64,000 nt of DNA from CANLBN01 sp965230205 (GTDB taxonomy: Bacteria; Pseudomonadota; Gammaproteobacteria; Pseudomonadales; Cellvibrionaceae). Under the pieces are notes generated by a model. The model was not told where the DNA came from. It saw nothing but the letters and a program-made list of their open reading frames with translations, and did no database searches. The position numbers and the translations under genes are program-made. Location of the stretch: NCBI GenBank assembly GCA_965230205.1, contig OZ245996.1:3720001-3784000 (forward strand), read 5' to 3'. Of the stretch, positions 25,247 through 33,709 are shown piece after piece; the stretch's first letter is position 1, and each line of letters opens with the position of its first letter.

Positions 25247-25405
25247 GAGCTGGGGCAGTATAAATTATCATAAATAAAAGCGAGGATTTTTTGTATCTGA
25301 CAAGGCGTTCACCGCAGTGCATAGTGGGCCTATGGGCAAGATGAACAACGAAGTCAGGTGCAAAAATAACAGTTTTTATTGTGACAATTTATACTGCCCC
25401 AGCTC
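25247..25405. mobile_element. MITE-like element, 159 bp, with 20-bp perfect terminal inverted repeats
   Basis: Bases 25247-25266 (GAGCTGGGGCAGTATAAATT) are the exact reverse complement of 25386-25405. The symmetry continues imperfectly inward (TCAnAA, then CTGAC/GTCAG), so the whole element can fold into one long hairpin. A TTA triplet flanks both sides (25244-25246 and 25406-25408) as a probable 3-bp target duplication. It encodes no protein, so it is non-autonomous. The right repeat supplies the last codons and stop of alkB. Confidence 0.75.
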
Positions 25406-26027
25406 TTACATACCGATAGGTTAAATTAATTCGTTCTTGCTTGAGATTAGCCACTTTTGGCAATTGGTGATGCCAGTGATGTTGTAGCTCTCCAGACATG
25501 ATTAATAGTGAGCCGTGCCCTAAATTGAGTTTTCTTATGGCCAAGTCCTTATTATAGCGATGACGCAATTGAAAAGTGCGCTCTGCGCCAAGACTTAACG
25601 AGGCTACTGGTGGGTTTCGACCCAACTCCGGCTCATCGTCACTATGCCAGGCAACGCTATCATTCCCATCACGGTAACAATTGACTAAAACACTGTTATA
25701 AGAAAATCCTGTTATTTGTTCAATTTTTAGCTTTTGCTCCCACAGGCAAGGCAACCATGGCAAAGGGCTAAATACTTTTCCTGAGTATTGGTAAGGGCAC
25801 TCCGCATCACCATACCAAGCATTTAATCGTGGAATCTTAACTGATTTTCCATAGATATTAATAGTGCTTTGCTGCCAAGCTACCTGCTGCTTTAGAGTGG
25901 TTAAAAGTTGAGAAGCTTCGTTATTATTTAACCAATCACTATAGTAGGTTAAGCGCCCATCAGTAATCGGTAACTCTTCTTTATCTAAATCAAATAACGA
26001 TGGCTGTTCTTGCATAACAAACTTCAA
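25389..26027 (-). CDS. alkB: Alpha-ketoglutarate-dependent dioxygenase AlkB (C-terminus rewritten by a MITE)
   Basis: This 212-aa Fe(II)/2-oxoglutarate dioxygenase repairs alkylated bases. The iron motif HxD is at H128-D130 in WHSDDEPELGRNPP, the distal histidine is in HHWHHQLP, and the 2-oxoglutarate-binding arginines are in RINLTYR. The substrate-recognition lid precedes (IPRLNAWYGD). It is nearer the ABH2-like than the E. coli AlkB subgroup by its SLGAERTFQLRH stretch. The final residues R-A-G-A-V and the stop come from the right inverted repeat of the MITE-like element. The core domain is complete, so activity is probably kept. Confidence 0.93.
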   Translation of the reverse strand: MKFVMQEQPSLFDLDKEELPITDGRLTYYSDWLNNNEASQLLTTLKQQVAWQQSTINIYGKSVKIPRLNAWYGDAECPYQYSGKVFSPLPWLPCLWEQKLKIEQITGFSYNSVLVNCYRDGNDSVAWHSDDEPELGRNPPVASLSLGAERTFQLRHRYNKDLAIRKLNLGHGSLLIMSGELQHHWHHQLPKVANLKQERINLTYRYVRAGAV

Positions 26028-26068
26028 CCAGTAAATTAATAATTTATCCCCAATATATAGCTGAACTT

Positions 26069-27094
26069 TTAATCAACAAAAACTCGAGGCTCAATTTCTA
26101 ACGAAATATTAAATTTTTCTTGAATAGATCCACGCACCTTTTCAATAAAACTTAACAGCTGCTCGCTATTACAACCTTGAGGATTTGTTAATACTAAAGC
26201 TTGTTGGTGATGCATACAAATACCATCGATCACTTTTCCTTTCCATCCAGCTTGATCCAGCAGCCAGCCAGCAGCTAACTTATAACCTTTATTTTTTTGT
26301 GGATAAGCAACTAATTCAGGGTATAGTTTTTTTAGTTGGTAATAAATATCTTCACTCACTACAGGGTTTTTAAAAAAACTTCCCGCATTAGGTATATCAA
26401 CTGGCGAAGGCAACTTGCTTTCTCGTATTGTAATAACAGCATTTGCGACATCAATAGGCATTAACGATTTTAAATTTTTCTTTTTAAATGCATTTTGTAG
26501 GGCCGGGTAATCTAATCTGAGATCAGGTGCTTTTTTTAATCGTAGTGTTACATCGATAATCACTACCTTATCGAGTAAAGCCTGTTTAAAAATACTATCT
26601 CTATAACCAAACTGACATTGATTTGCATCTAAATAAATAATTTCACCACAGTCTATTTTAATGGCCTTGAGAGATTCAAAACAATCTTGCAGCTCCACAC
26701 CGTAAGCACCAATATTTTGAATAGGTGCAGCACCGATACAGCCGGGAATTAAAGCCAAATTTTCTATGCCATAATAACCCTGCTCTACACACCACATAAC
26801 AATTGAGTGCCAGTTTTCCCCTGCAGCAAATGTAATAACAATATCGTTATCAGTTTCAGCCACAATAGAACGGCCAGTTGTTGCTATTTTAATTACCAAA
26901 CCATTAACTTTTTCAGGTAAAACAACATTACTGCCTCCGCCCAATATTAACATTGAGCATTGCTGTTGTTTTCGAAATTGCAACGCCGTTGCTAATTCTT
27001 TTTCGTTCGTTATTTCCATAAACCATTGGGCATAAGAAGGAACTGCAAGCGTATTTAACGCTTGCAAATCGTAGTTTTCAAGAATCGCGACCAT
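26069..27094 (-). CDS. murB: UDP-N-acetylenolpyruvoylglucosamine reductase
   Basis: This 341-aa type I MurB is an FAD enzyme that makes UDP-MurNAc for peptidoglycan. FAD-binding motifs are MLILGGGSNVVLP and ENLALIPGCIGAAPIQNIGAYGVE. The catalytic serine is in IPNAGSFFKNPVV and the acidic catalytic residue is in the LEIEPRVFV end. I chose the ATG at 27094 (MVAILENYDLQALNTLAV), which begins four bases after the phosphatase stop. A frame from 27154 would overlap that gene by 56 bases without homology. It is the last gene in the exbB-exbD-lpxK-kdsB-ptp-murB run. Confidence 0.96.
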   Translation of the reverse strand: MVAILENYDLQALNTLAVPSYAQWFMEITNEKELATALQFRKQQQCSMLILGGGSNVVLPEKVNGLVIKIATTGRSIVAETDNDIVITFAAGENWHSIVMWCVEQGYYGIENLALIPGCIGAAPIQNIGAYGVELQDCFESLKAIKIDCGEIIYLDANQCQFGYRDSIFKQALLDKVVIIDVTLRLKKAPDLRLDYPALQNAFKKKNLKSLMPIDVANAVITIRESKLPSPVDIPNAGSFFKNPVVSEDIYYQLKKLYPELVAYPQKNKGYKLAAGWLLDQAGWKGKVIDGICMHHQQALVLTNPQGCNSEQLLSFIEKVRGSIQEKFNISLEIEPRVFVD

Positions 27095-27098
27095 GAAA

Positions 27099-27593
27099 TT
27101 AGAATTGCTGTTCGTTTTGAATACGTGATAACAAACCTGCTGCACCGCTATCAATTAGCTGAATAGCATTTTCAAAATAGGTTTGATCACCATAATAAGG
27201 GTCTGGTACTTCCAGACTTTTTATTTTTTCATCTGTTTCAATTCCAGCCACCTGTAGAAACAAACCTAAGGTACCGGTGTAATTGTGAGGCTTTAATTCC
27301 AACAAGTTAGTTACATTATCTTTATCCATACCTAAAATGTAATCAAATTTATTAAAATCATCTCGGGTAACCACTCTTGCTTGCAGATCGCTAATATCAT
27401 AACCTCGCTGCAATGCTGTGGCTTGTGCACGACTATCCGGCGGATGGCCGATATGCCAGCCGCCGGTACCAGCTGAATCCACAAAAATATGCTGAGCCAA
27501 CCCTGCTTTTTCTACATGATTTTGAAACAAACCGTGAGCAGTGGGGGAACGACAAATATTTCCTAAACATACAAACAACACGTTCACAGTCAT
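27099..27593 (-). CDS. Low-molecular-weight protein tyrosine phosphatase
   Basis: This 164-aa cytoplasmic phosphatase has the P-loop CLGNICRSPTAHGLF (CX5RS) near the N-terminus and the general-acid aspartate in VPDPYYGDQTYFE. The family dephosphorylates tyrosine kinases of exopolysaccharide systems and other proteins. It lies between kdsB and murB, a position also held by a ptpA-like gene in Pseudomonas (from memory), so this is the conserved housekeeping locus. No tyrosine kinase gene is adjacent. Confidence 0.95.
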   Translation of the reverse strand: MTVNVLFVCLGNICRSPTAHGLFQNHVEKAGLAQHIFVDSAGTGGWHIGHPPDSRAQATALQRGYDISDLQARVVTRDDFNKFDYILGMDKDNVTNLLELKPHNYTGTLGLFLQVAGIETDEKIKSLEVPDPYYGDQTYFENAIQLIDSGAAGLLSRIQNEQQF

Positions 27594-27615
27594 CTTTTTA
27601 TCTCAAACAATGGCT

Positions 27616-28428
27616 CTAGGGTTCTCTTAGTAATAGATTAATTCGTTCCAGATCCTCTAGAGTATCAATGCCACCTGGAACCGTTTCTATCGCTTCGCTA
27701 ATATGTATTTTCCCGCCATTTGCTAAAATACGCAGCTGCTCTAAACATTCGACGGCTTCCAAGGCAGCCACAGGCCATTTAACGAATTGATTTAATAAAC
27801 TCACGCGATATGCATATATTCCAATATGCCTCTGTGGCGATAAATTATCACCGCTAATTTTTTCATCTTCGTCAGCGTATGTCGTACTGCCTATGGCATT
27901 ATCAATCGCACTTCCTATAACGAATGGTTTTCCGTCTCGATAAAAAGGAATCGTTGCGCGCGAAAAATATAGTGCATACCCATTATTATCTGCAACAACT
28001 TTGACAATATTGGGATTTCTATAATCCTCAATATCATCAATAAGCTCACTTAAGGTTGCAGCCACCGCATTGGAATGTTGGTATAAATTATCAGCTACTT
28101 GATTAATTACTGACGGAGGAATCAAAGGTTCATCCCCCTGAACATTGACGACAATATCATCATCAGCCAAGCCATAAATGCGGCTGACTTCGTGAATACG
28201 ATCAGTTCCTGAAACATGTGTTGTTGCTGTCATGCAAACTTCACCACCGAATGCTTTTACAGCATCGACAATACGCTGGTCATCCGTGGCAACCACAACT
28301 TTAGCAGCATCACTTTGTTGCGCCCTTTCATATACATGTTGAATCATCGGCTTATCGGCAATCATTGCTAAAGGCTTGCCAGGTAAACGGGTAGAACTGT
28401 AACGAGAAGGAATAATAACAGTGAACAT
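27616..28428 (-). CDS. kdsB: 3-deoxy-manno-octulosonate cytidylyltransferase
   Basis: This 270-aa enzyme activates Kdo as CMP-Kdo for the lipopolysaccharide inner core. Motifs are the CTP loop PSRYSSTRLPGKPLAMI, VVATDDQRIVDAV, the VNVQGDEPLIPP metal site and QRHIGIYAYR. Length is slightly above the usual 245-255 aa because of an insert near IDNAIGSTTYADEDEKISG. It is 47 bp after lpxK; the small Trm112-like ycaR gene often found between lpxK and kdsB is absent. Confidence 0.96.
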   Translation of the reverse strand: MFTVIIPSRYSSTRLPGKPLAMIADKPMIQHVYERAQQSDAAKVVVATDDQRIVDAVKAFGGEVCMTATTHVSGTDRIHEVSRIYGLADDDIVVNVQGDEPLIPPSVINQVADNLYQHSNAVAATLSELIDDIEDYRNPNIVKVVADNNGYALYFSRATIPFYRDGKPFVIGSAIDNAIGSTTYADEDEKISGDNLSPQRHIGIYAYRVSLLNQFVKWPVAALEAVECLEQLRILANGGKIHISEAIETVPGGIDTLEDLERINLLLREP

Positions 28429-28475
28429 AGATTCCCTATTCAGTAGTTAATCACTAAATACATCTGTGAATTAAA

Positions 28476-29597
28476 TCACTTTGATTGAATAGTGTCGACA
28501 ACATCCTTAATCAAAGCGTCGGGCAAGCTCGTAGCGACTTTTAACGCCCACCACTGCTTATTTGCAAATGTTGTACATTTTACTGCATCTTTTAATGTCA
28601 TTAGTATGATGTGCTCCTGAATATTCTGAAAATCTTCCATCTTGTAAGCATGATGATCATCAAATGCCAATGTTTCTGCAGTAATACCTAATGATTGGAT
28701 TGTTTGAAAAAAGCGGTGAGGGTGCCCAATCGCGGCAATAGCGGTGGTTTTTGGTGTTTCTTTACACGAGTCTACGGAAGTGTTTTCAGCAGAATCAATC
28801 TGCCAAGGAGGAGGCTGTAAAGCAAATACTTGCTGAGAGTTAATATTTAACCACTTTTCAGGCTTAAGGCTAATAGTTGCTGTTTTTTCAGGAGAAACAA
28901 CATCCTTCAGAGTATTATGAACGTGTGTGTTCAAAACCCCTTCTTGCTCTTCATTAAATAATACCCAATCGACTGATTGTAAACGTTTAATAGGCTCTCT
29001 AAGCGGCCCTGCAGGCAAACATAAGCCATTACCGATCCCTCGTTGCCCATCGACGACAACAATTTCCATTGATCGCTGTAGGCGATAGTGCTGTAAGCCA
29101 TCATCACTTAAAATAACCTGTACTTCAGGAAATTCTTTCAATAGATAATTAGCCGCAGCAACTCGGTCACGATTAATCACAACCGGACAGTGAGCTTCTT
29201 GTGCTATCAACAATGCTTCATCGCCAGATTGTTTAACCGGTGTAACAGCGGTCACCAACAGAGATTGATTAGCGTGCTCTCCAGCGTCATTCTGGCTACC
29301 ATACCCCCTGCTGATAACGCCTACCGCAAAACCTTTTTCACTTAATGCCTTAGCTAGTCCTATAACAACAGGGGTCTTCCCTGCTCCACCGACAGTGACA
29401 TTACCAATAACAACAACAGGAACTGCTATAGATGGTGCTTTTTTACTAAGTTGCCAGCGCCTGAAAGCAGCAATTAATTGAAAAAACCACGCCAATGGTA
29501 ATAGCAAATAAGCGACAAGGTGATGCATGCTTCCTGTCTTTTGGTACCAAAGGTTAAGAAAGAAACGATGAAGTAATGATTCACGAGAGTCAGCCAA
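28476..29597 (-). CDS. lpxK: Tetraacyldisaccharide 4'-kinase
   Basis: This 373-aa membrane-associated kinase phosphorylates the 4' position of the lipid A precursor. An N-terminal membrane helix (about 25-45) precedes the Walker-A-like loop VTVGGAGKTPVVIGLAK. DDGLQHYRL, the catalytic DGLQH segment, follows, and the nucleotide-binding AIAAIGHPHRFFQTIQ is in the C-terminal domain. It lies nine bases after exbD and 47 bp before kdsB, forming a lipid A/Kdo supply operon. Confidence 0.95.
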   Translation of the reverse strand: MADSRESLLHRFFLNLWYQKTGSMHHLVAYLLLPLAWFFQLIAAFRRWQLSKKAPSIAVPVVVIGNVTVGGAGKTPVVIGLAKALSEKGFAVGVISRGYGSQNDAGEHANQSLLVTAVTPVKQSGDEALLIAQEAHCPVVINRDRVAAANYLLKEFPEVQVILSDDGLQHYRLQRSMEIVVVDGQRGIGNGLCLPAGPLREPIKRLQSVDWVLFNEEQEGVLNTHVHNTLKDVVSPEKTATISLKPEKWLNINSQQVFALQPPPWQIDSAENTSVDSCKETPKTTAIAAIGHPHRFFQTIQSLGITAETLAFDDHHAYKMEDFQNIQEHIILMTLKDAVKCTTFANKQWWALKVATSLPDALIKDVVDTIQSK

Positions 29598-29606
29598 GCG
29601 TGATGC

Positions 29607-30029
29607 CTACTGTTTTTCTGCAGGTTCTTGAGTCGTAATTCTTAGCTGTGCAAAACCCAACTTACCTGCAACATCCATGGCTCTGACAACAGATTGATGT
29701 GCTGTATTAGCATCTGCGGTAATAACCAGCGCTTGCTTAATATTTCCATCCGCGACTTTTTCCAATGCTCTGTAAAGCGTTTGGGCTTGTTGATTAACTA
29801 CAGTTTGACCATTAATAGTGTAGTCACCACTGGCATTGATAACGATATCAATGCCACCTGTTGCAACAACTTCTGCTTCAACTGAAGCCTCAGGTAAATC
29901 TACTGCCAAATGGGTCTCTTTGGTAAAAGTAGTCGATACCATAAAAAAGATAAGTAACAGGAATACAACATCAATCAGAGGGGTAAGATTAATGCTTTCT
30001 TCTGTGCGAACTTGGCGGCGAAACTCCAC
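29607..30029 (-). CDS. exbD: Biopolymer transporter ExbD
   Basis: This 140-aa protein has one N-terminal membrane helix carrying the essential aspartate in INLTPLIDVVFLLLIFFMV (the LIDVVF motif), followed by a periplasmic domain. With ExbB it converts proton motive force to mechanical energy for a TonB-like partner; no tonB is adjacent. In this lpxK-linked context the pair is conserved in pseudomonads, and its client may be an envelope system rather than siderophore uptake (inference). Confidence 0.94.
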   Translation of the reverse strand: MEFRRQVRTEESINLTPLIDVVFLLLIFFMVSTTFTKETHLAVDLPEASVEAEVVATGGIDIVINASGDYTINGQTVVNQQAQTLYRALEKVADGNIKQALVITADANTAHQSVVRAMDVAGKLGFAQLRITTQEPAEKQ

Positions 30030-30096
30030 TAAAATCCCCTAAAATCGTTAAATGGTGTTGTGCATGTAGTTATATTTATAGTAAAAATAAGCAACA

Positions 30097-30720
30097 TTAT
30101 GATTTCACATCAACCCGTCGATCACTGTGTAAAGCATCGACCAATTTAACTGCCTCTTGCTCCATAATAACAGCCAGGCTATCAATACGACGCACATAAA
30201 AACGGTGGGCTATCATGGCAGGAATTGCAACAAGTAGACCTGTCGCCGTTGTAATCAGAGCCTCTGAAATACCACCCGCTAGAGCACCAGCATTACCTGT
30301 CCCCTGCAATTCAATGGCAACAAATACTTTAATCATCCCTAATACCGTACCTAAAAGCCCCAAAAGTGGGCTGACTGCCGCAATCGTACCTAATGCGCCA
30401 ATATAACGTTCCATTGAGTGGATTACCTGATTTGCAGCCTCTTGTATGCTGTCTTTCATGGTTTCGCGCCCGTTGCGAGAGTTACTCAGACCCGCCGCTA
30501 AAATTTTACCTAACTCCGATGACTGTTTGAGCTCGCGTAAACGCTCTGCATTGACCTGATTATTTTTAATCCAGGCCCAAACTTGAGCTAATTGGTGCTT
30601 GGGTGCAATTTTATTTGGATTCAAAGTCCAATAACGCTCAATACTGATGGCAATAACAGCAATTGAACACAAGATTAATGGCAGCATTAGCCAACCACCT
30701 GCAACGATAATACTTTGCAC
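30097..30720 (-). CDS. exbB: MotA/TolQ/ExbB proton channel family protein
   Basis: This 207-aa protein has three membrane helices: an N-terminal one (about 5-25) and the conserved pair LGTIAAVSPLLGLLGTVLGMI (about 108-128) and ALITTATGLLVAIPAMIAH (about 152-170), with the TATG motif near the proton path. It is the first gene of the exbB-exbD-lpxK-kdsB-ptp-murB run and is divergent from the FGGY kinase gene across a 242-bp promoter region. Confidence 0.94.
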   Translation of the reverse strand: MQSIIVAGGWLMLPLILCSIAVIAISIERYWTLNPNKIAPKHQLAQVWAWIKNNQVNAERLRELKQSSELGKILAAGLSNSRNGRETMKDSIQEAANQVIHSMERYIGALGTIAAVSPLLGLLGTVLGMIKVFVAIELQGTGNAGALAGGISEALITTATGLLVAIPAMIAHRFYVRRIDSLAVIMEQEAVKLVDALHSDRRVDVKS

Positions 30721-30962
30721 AAAGACCCCTTATTCTGATTTAGGACTTAATAAACGGAAAGCAATGTACCACAATGAAATCTAGGGGTGAAGAATTGCTG
30801 ATCACCCATGACTGACATATCCCACATTTTTGTTAACACGTCTATTTATTGTCTAAAACTTGCTCGAAAAACAACGGTAGCACCTTAGTAGATAAAGCTT
30901 TTACGCTGTCCCAACAGTCCGACATTATGTCCATTTCGTGAAAAGCCAACTATCCTATTACT

Positions 30963-32459
30963 ATGTCTTATACATTGATAATTGATCAAGGTGGTCATAG
31001 CACTCGCGCCATTGTTTTTAACAAGAAGGGGCTTCCTTTAGCCTATAACAGTGAACCGGTATTAGACCCTCTCTCCTCTTCTGACACATTTATAGAATAC
31101 TCACCCGAAACCATCATTACATCGGCTCACACATTATTGGAGCGATTAACCCAACAACTCAAACCTAAGCAGCTTAATAAAATTAGTGCTATTGGAATCA
31201 TTGCCCAGCGCTCAAGTTTAATTGCCTGCAATAAAACCACAGGCCAAGCCATCACACCGATGATTAGCTGGCAGGATACACGCAATGCAGAATGGTTAGA
31301 CCAACAAGACTTTGACCTTGGGGAACTACAAGAGTTAACAGGATTAAGATTCAATGCGCATGCAGGCGCCAGTAAAATTCGTTGGTTATTAGATAATAAT
31401 AAAGAAACTCAAATGTATGCGGAAAATGAAAATCTCTTATTTGTCCCCTGGGGAGCTTATTTTCTCAACCAACTAAGCAACGCTTCTCAGCTAGTGACAG
31501 ATCCTATTTTAGCGTCGCGTACAGGCCTGACTGAATTTGGCTTATTAGACTGGTCTGATCAACTTCTATCGCTATTTGATATTTCCAGAGACTTGTTACC
31601 CCCTATCGTTCCAACATCCTATGATTATGGTGAGATAGTCTTAGAAGAAAACTCCATTCCTATTAAATTATTAGGAGGCGACCAAAACTTTATTCCCTAT
31701 GCTTATGGACAAGGGCCGTTAAAGCATAGCGCTTTTTTAAATGCTGGCACTGGCGCTTTTATCCAGGCCATCGATATTTCTAAAAAAGAAAAGAAAATCA
31801 GTACTACTCAGTCAACAAGCACCGATGAATTACTAAGAACAACAATGGGCATTGAACAACAGAAAATGCCAGTAAGCATTCTCGAAGGAACAATCAATGC
31901 TGCAGCAACAGCGCTTGATTGGTGGCAAGCACAATTAGAACGCCCCTATGCTTTTACCGAGCTGGAACATTTATTAGAAACGATTACAGAAGCCCCTGTT
32001 TTTATTAATACTCTCTCTGGTACAGGCTCACCTTATTGGTTACCTCAACGAGAGGCTTATTTTTGCAGTAAAGATAAAAACCAAATATTTAACGATGAAC
32101 AAAAAACCATTGCCATACTAGAAAGTATTTTATTTGCCTGTAAGGTCAATTTCGATATTATCTGTACTAACAATAAAAACATTAATCAAGTGATTGTAAG
32201 TGGAGGCATTTTGCGATCAAATGAATTGTGCCAAAAACTCGCGACACTGTTAAATATAACCGTCATTCGTTATCAAGACAGCGAGGCTTCAGCAAGAGGA
32301 GCAGCGTTTTATTTGAAAGATAGAAAGAAATACAAATCGATTCAAACAATATCAGCATTTAAACCAGATAAGAATTCAAATAAGTTAATAAGACGTTTTG
32401 AACACTATTGTCACGAAATGGAAAAATTATCATTAGGTGACAATAGTGTAAATGGTTAG
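30963..32459 (+). CDS. FGGY-family carbohydrate kinase (glycerol kinase-like)
   Basis: This 498-aa ATP-dependent sugar/polyol kinase has the N-terminal phosphate-1 motif IIDQGGHSTRAIVFNKKG, ISWQDTRN (substrate loop), LLGGDQNFIPYAYGQG, the NAGTGAFIQ ATP loop and VIVSGGILRSNELCQKLAT near the C-terminus. The GGDQ and TGAF loops place it in the glycerol/xylulose kinase superfamily, but it diverges from standard GlpK and the substrate cannot be assigned. No transporter or dehydrogenase is adjacent. A glycerophosphodiesterase gene 1.2 kb downstream would fit glycerol metabolism (weak inference). Confidence 0.85.
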   Translation: MSYTLIIDQGGHSTRAIVFNKKGLPLAYNSEPVLDPLSSSDTFIEYSPETIITSAHTLLERLTQQLKPKQLNKISAIGIIAQRSSLIACNKTTGQAITPMISWQDTRNAEWLDQQDFDLGELQELTGLRFNAHAGASKIRWLLDNNKETQMYAENENLLFVPWGAYFLNQLSNASQLVTDPILASRTGLTEFGLLDWSDQLLSLFDISRDLLPPIVPTSYDYGEIVLEENSIPIKLLGGDQNFIPYAYGQGPLKHSAFLNAGTGAFIQAIDISKKEKKISTTQSTSTDELLRTTMGIEQQKMPVSILEGTINAAATALDWWQAQLERPYAFTELEHLLETITEAPVFINTLSGTGSPYWLPQREAYFCSKDKNQIFNDEQKTIAILESILFACKVNFDIICTNNKNINQVIVSGGILRSNELCQKLATLLNITVIRYQDSEASARGAAFYLKDRKKYKSIQTISAFKPDKNSNKLIRRFEHYCHEMEKLSLGDNSVNG

Positions 32460-32463
32460 GTAT

Positions 32464-33045
32464 TTATTTAATACGCAACTCAGGTAATGGATAGCCCATT
32501 GCATCTTGAGCTTTGTAAGCTACGTGGCAACCATGACAAAATTTTTGGCTCACCTTAAATTTTTTCCCGTTTCCTTTTACACCACTATATAACCAGCCAT
32601 CTGTTTTTGGTGCTTCTTCAACACCAACTTTTGTCATAAAAAATAATGGGCCAGGTTTTAACTTACCCCCTTTTTTGATTTTATAACTTTCTTTGGCAAC
32701 GATAGAGCCGATAGGGAAATTAACACCGCTTGGCTTATAAGCTACATAGGTGTCATAACCGATATCATTGACATAAGTCATTAAATAACGATTGCTATGA
32801 AACCCTGGTTTACCTGGGCCGGTAGCAGCAGGTTTCCAACTGGTATACGCCTTTGCGTTTGCATTATCACCAGCTTGATAACCTTTAACCAGTTTATCGC
32901 GAGCACACTTATAATGCTCACCAACTTCGGTAAGACTTAATTCTTTGGGTGATTTAGATATGGCGCACTCGGCAGCAAAAGTTACATTTGCAGCCAGTAA
33001 AACCGATGCAGGTATTAGTGCTGCGGATATTGCTAAAAGCTTCAT
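32464..33045 (-). CDS. Cytochrome P460-family periplasmic protein
   Basis: This 193-aa protein has a signal peptide (cleavage near ANVTFA-AE) and a cytochrome P460-like fold (WKPAATGPGKPGF, YVAYKPSG, FPIGSIVAKESYK). It has a C-terminal c-type heme site CHGCH (C170 to H174). P460 proteins oxidise hydroxylamine or act as electron carriers; cytochrome c'-beta relatives bind NO. Which applies is not visible here. It ends four bases from the convergent FGGY kinase and follows a four-helix membrane protein gene on the same strand (114 bp). Confidence 0.85.
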   Translation of the reverse strand: MKLLAISAALIPASVLLAANVTFAAECAISKSPKELSLTEVGEHYKCARDKLVKGYQAGDNANAKAYTSWKPAATGPGKPGFHSNRYLMTYVNDIGYDTYVAYKPSGVNFPIGSIVAKESYKIKKGGKLKPGPLFFMTKVGVEEAPKTDGWLYSGVKGNGKKFKVSQKFCHGCHVAYKAQDAMGYPLPELRIK

Positions 33046-33159
33046 TATTATTCTCCTAGTATGTGGGTATACTAATTTTAAGAGCCTTATTCCTTAGTTA
33101 AGTTCCCTGACAGTTTTTACAGCTCTATACCTAACTTGAATATTGGTTCAAAACAGTTA

Positions 33160-33549
33160 TCAACCTATTATAGGATAGCCCAGATTGAGCTGAATTAAAG
33201 TGATTGCATAAAGAAGAAAAGAAACCAATAAACCTATTAACCAGAACAGAGACAACGGCTTAATACATGAGTAAATTTTTTCAAACCCCGTTTTTTTACC
33301 ATAATCTACAAAAATAATAACAGCAGTGACAACCATAAAAAAGCCCGATATCAAAGCAGCAAGCCCCCAAAAATGGTCTAAATAGCGTAATCCGTGCCAT
33401 AGGGAATTCCATAAACCTGTTAACAATAAGCCTCCCGCAATAAAATTAATCATTTTAATATTGGCACGTAGTGTGCCTAAACTAAGCTTTGACCACGGTG
33501 ATATCACCAATAAACCCAGCAACATAAAAATGGTGACCACAATACCCAT
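33160..33549 (-). CDS. Four-helix membrane protein of unknown function
   Basis: This 129-aa integral membrane protein has four predicted helices (about 2-18, 32-50, 60-80 and 98-122). Histidines lie in a loop after helix 2 (SLWHGLRYLDHFWGL) that could face a cofactor or the periplasm. No known family is recognised. It is upstream of and codirectional with the P460 gene, so it may be a membrane partner or assembly factor, which is inference. Confidence 0.7.
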   Translation of the reverse strand: MGIVVTIFMLLGLLVISPWSKLSLGTLRANIKMINFIAGGLLLTGLWNSLWHGLRYLDHFWGLAALISGFFMVVTAVIIFVDYGKKTGFEKIYSCIKPLSLFWLIGLLVSFLLYAITLIQLNLGYPIIG

Positions 33550-33709
33550 TAATCTTACTCCTAATATTTGTTAGTAATGATGTTTCTTTGTTTGTAACAC
33601 ACTGATGATTTAGTGCCAATGAAAATCACACGATCACAGATATGATATTGGACAACTTATCATTTAGATCGATTACCCCTTAAAGTGGTCGATACTCCTA
33701 AGGTAGGAG

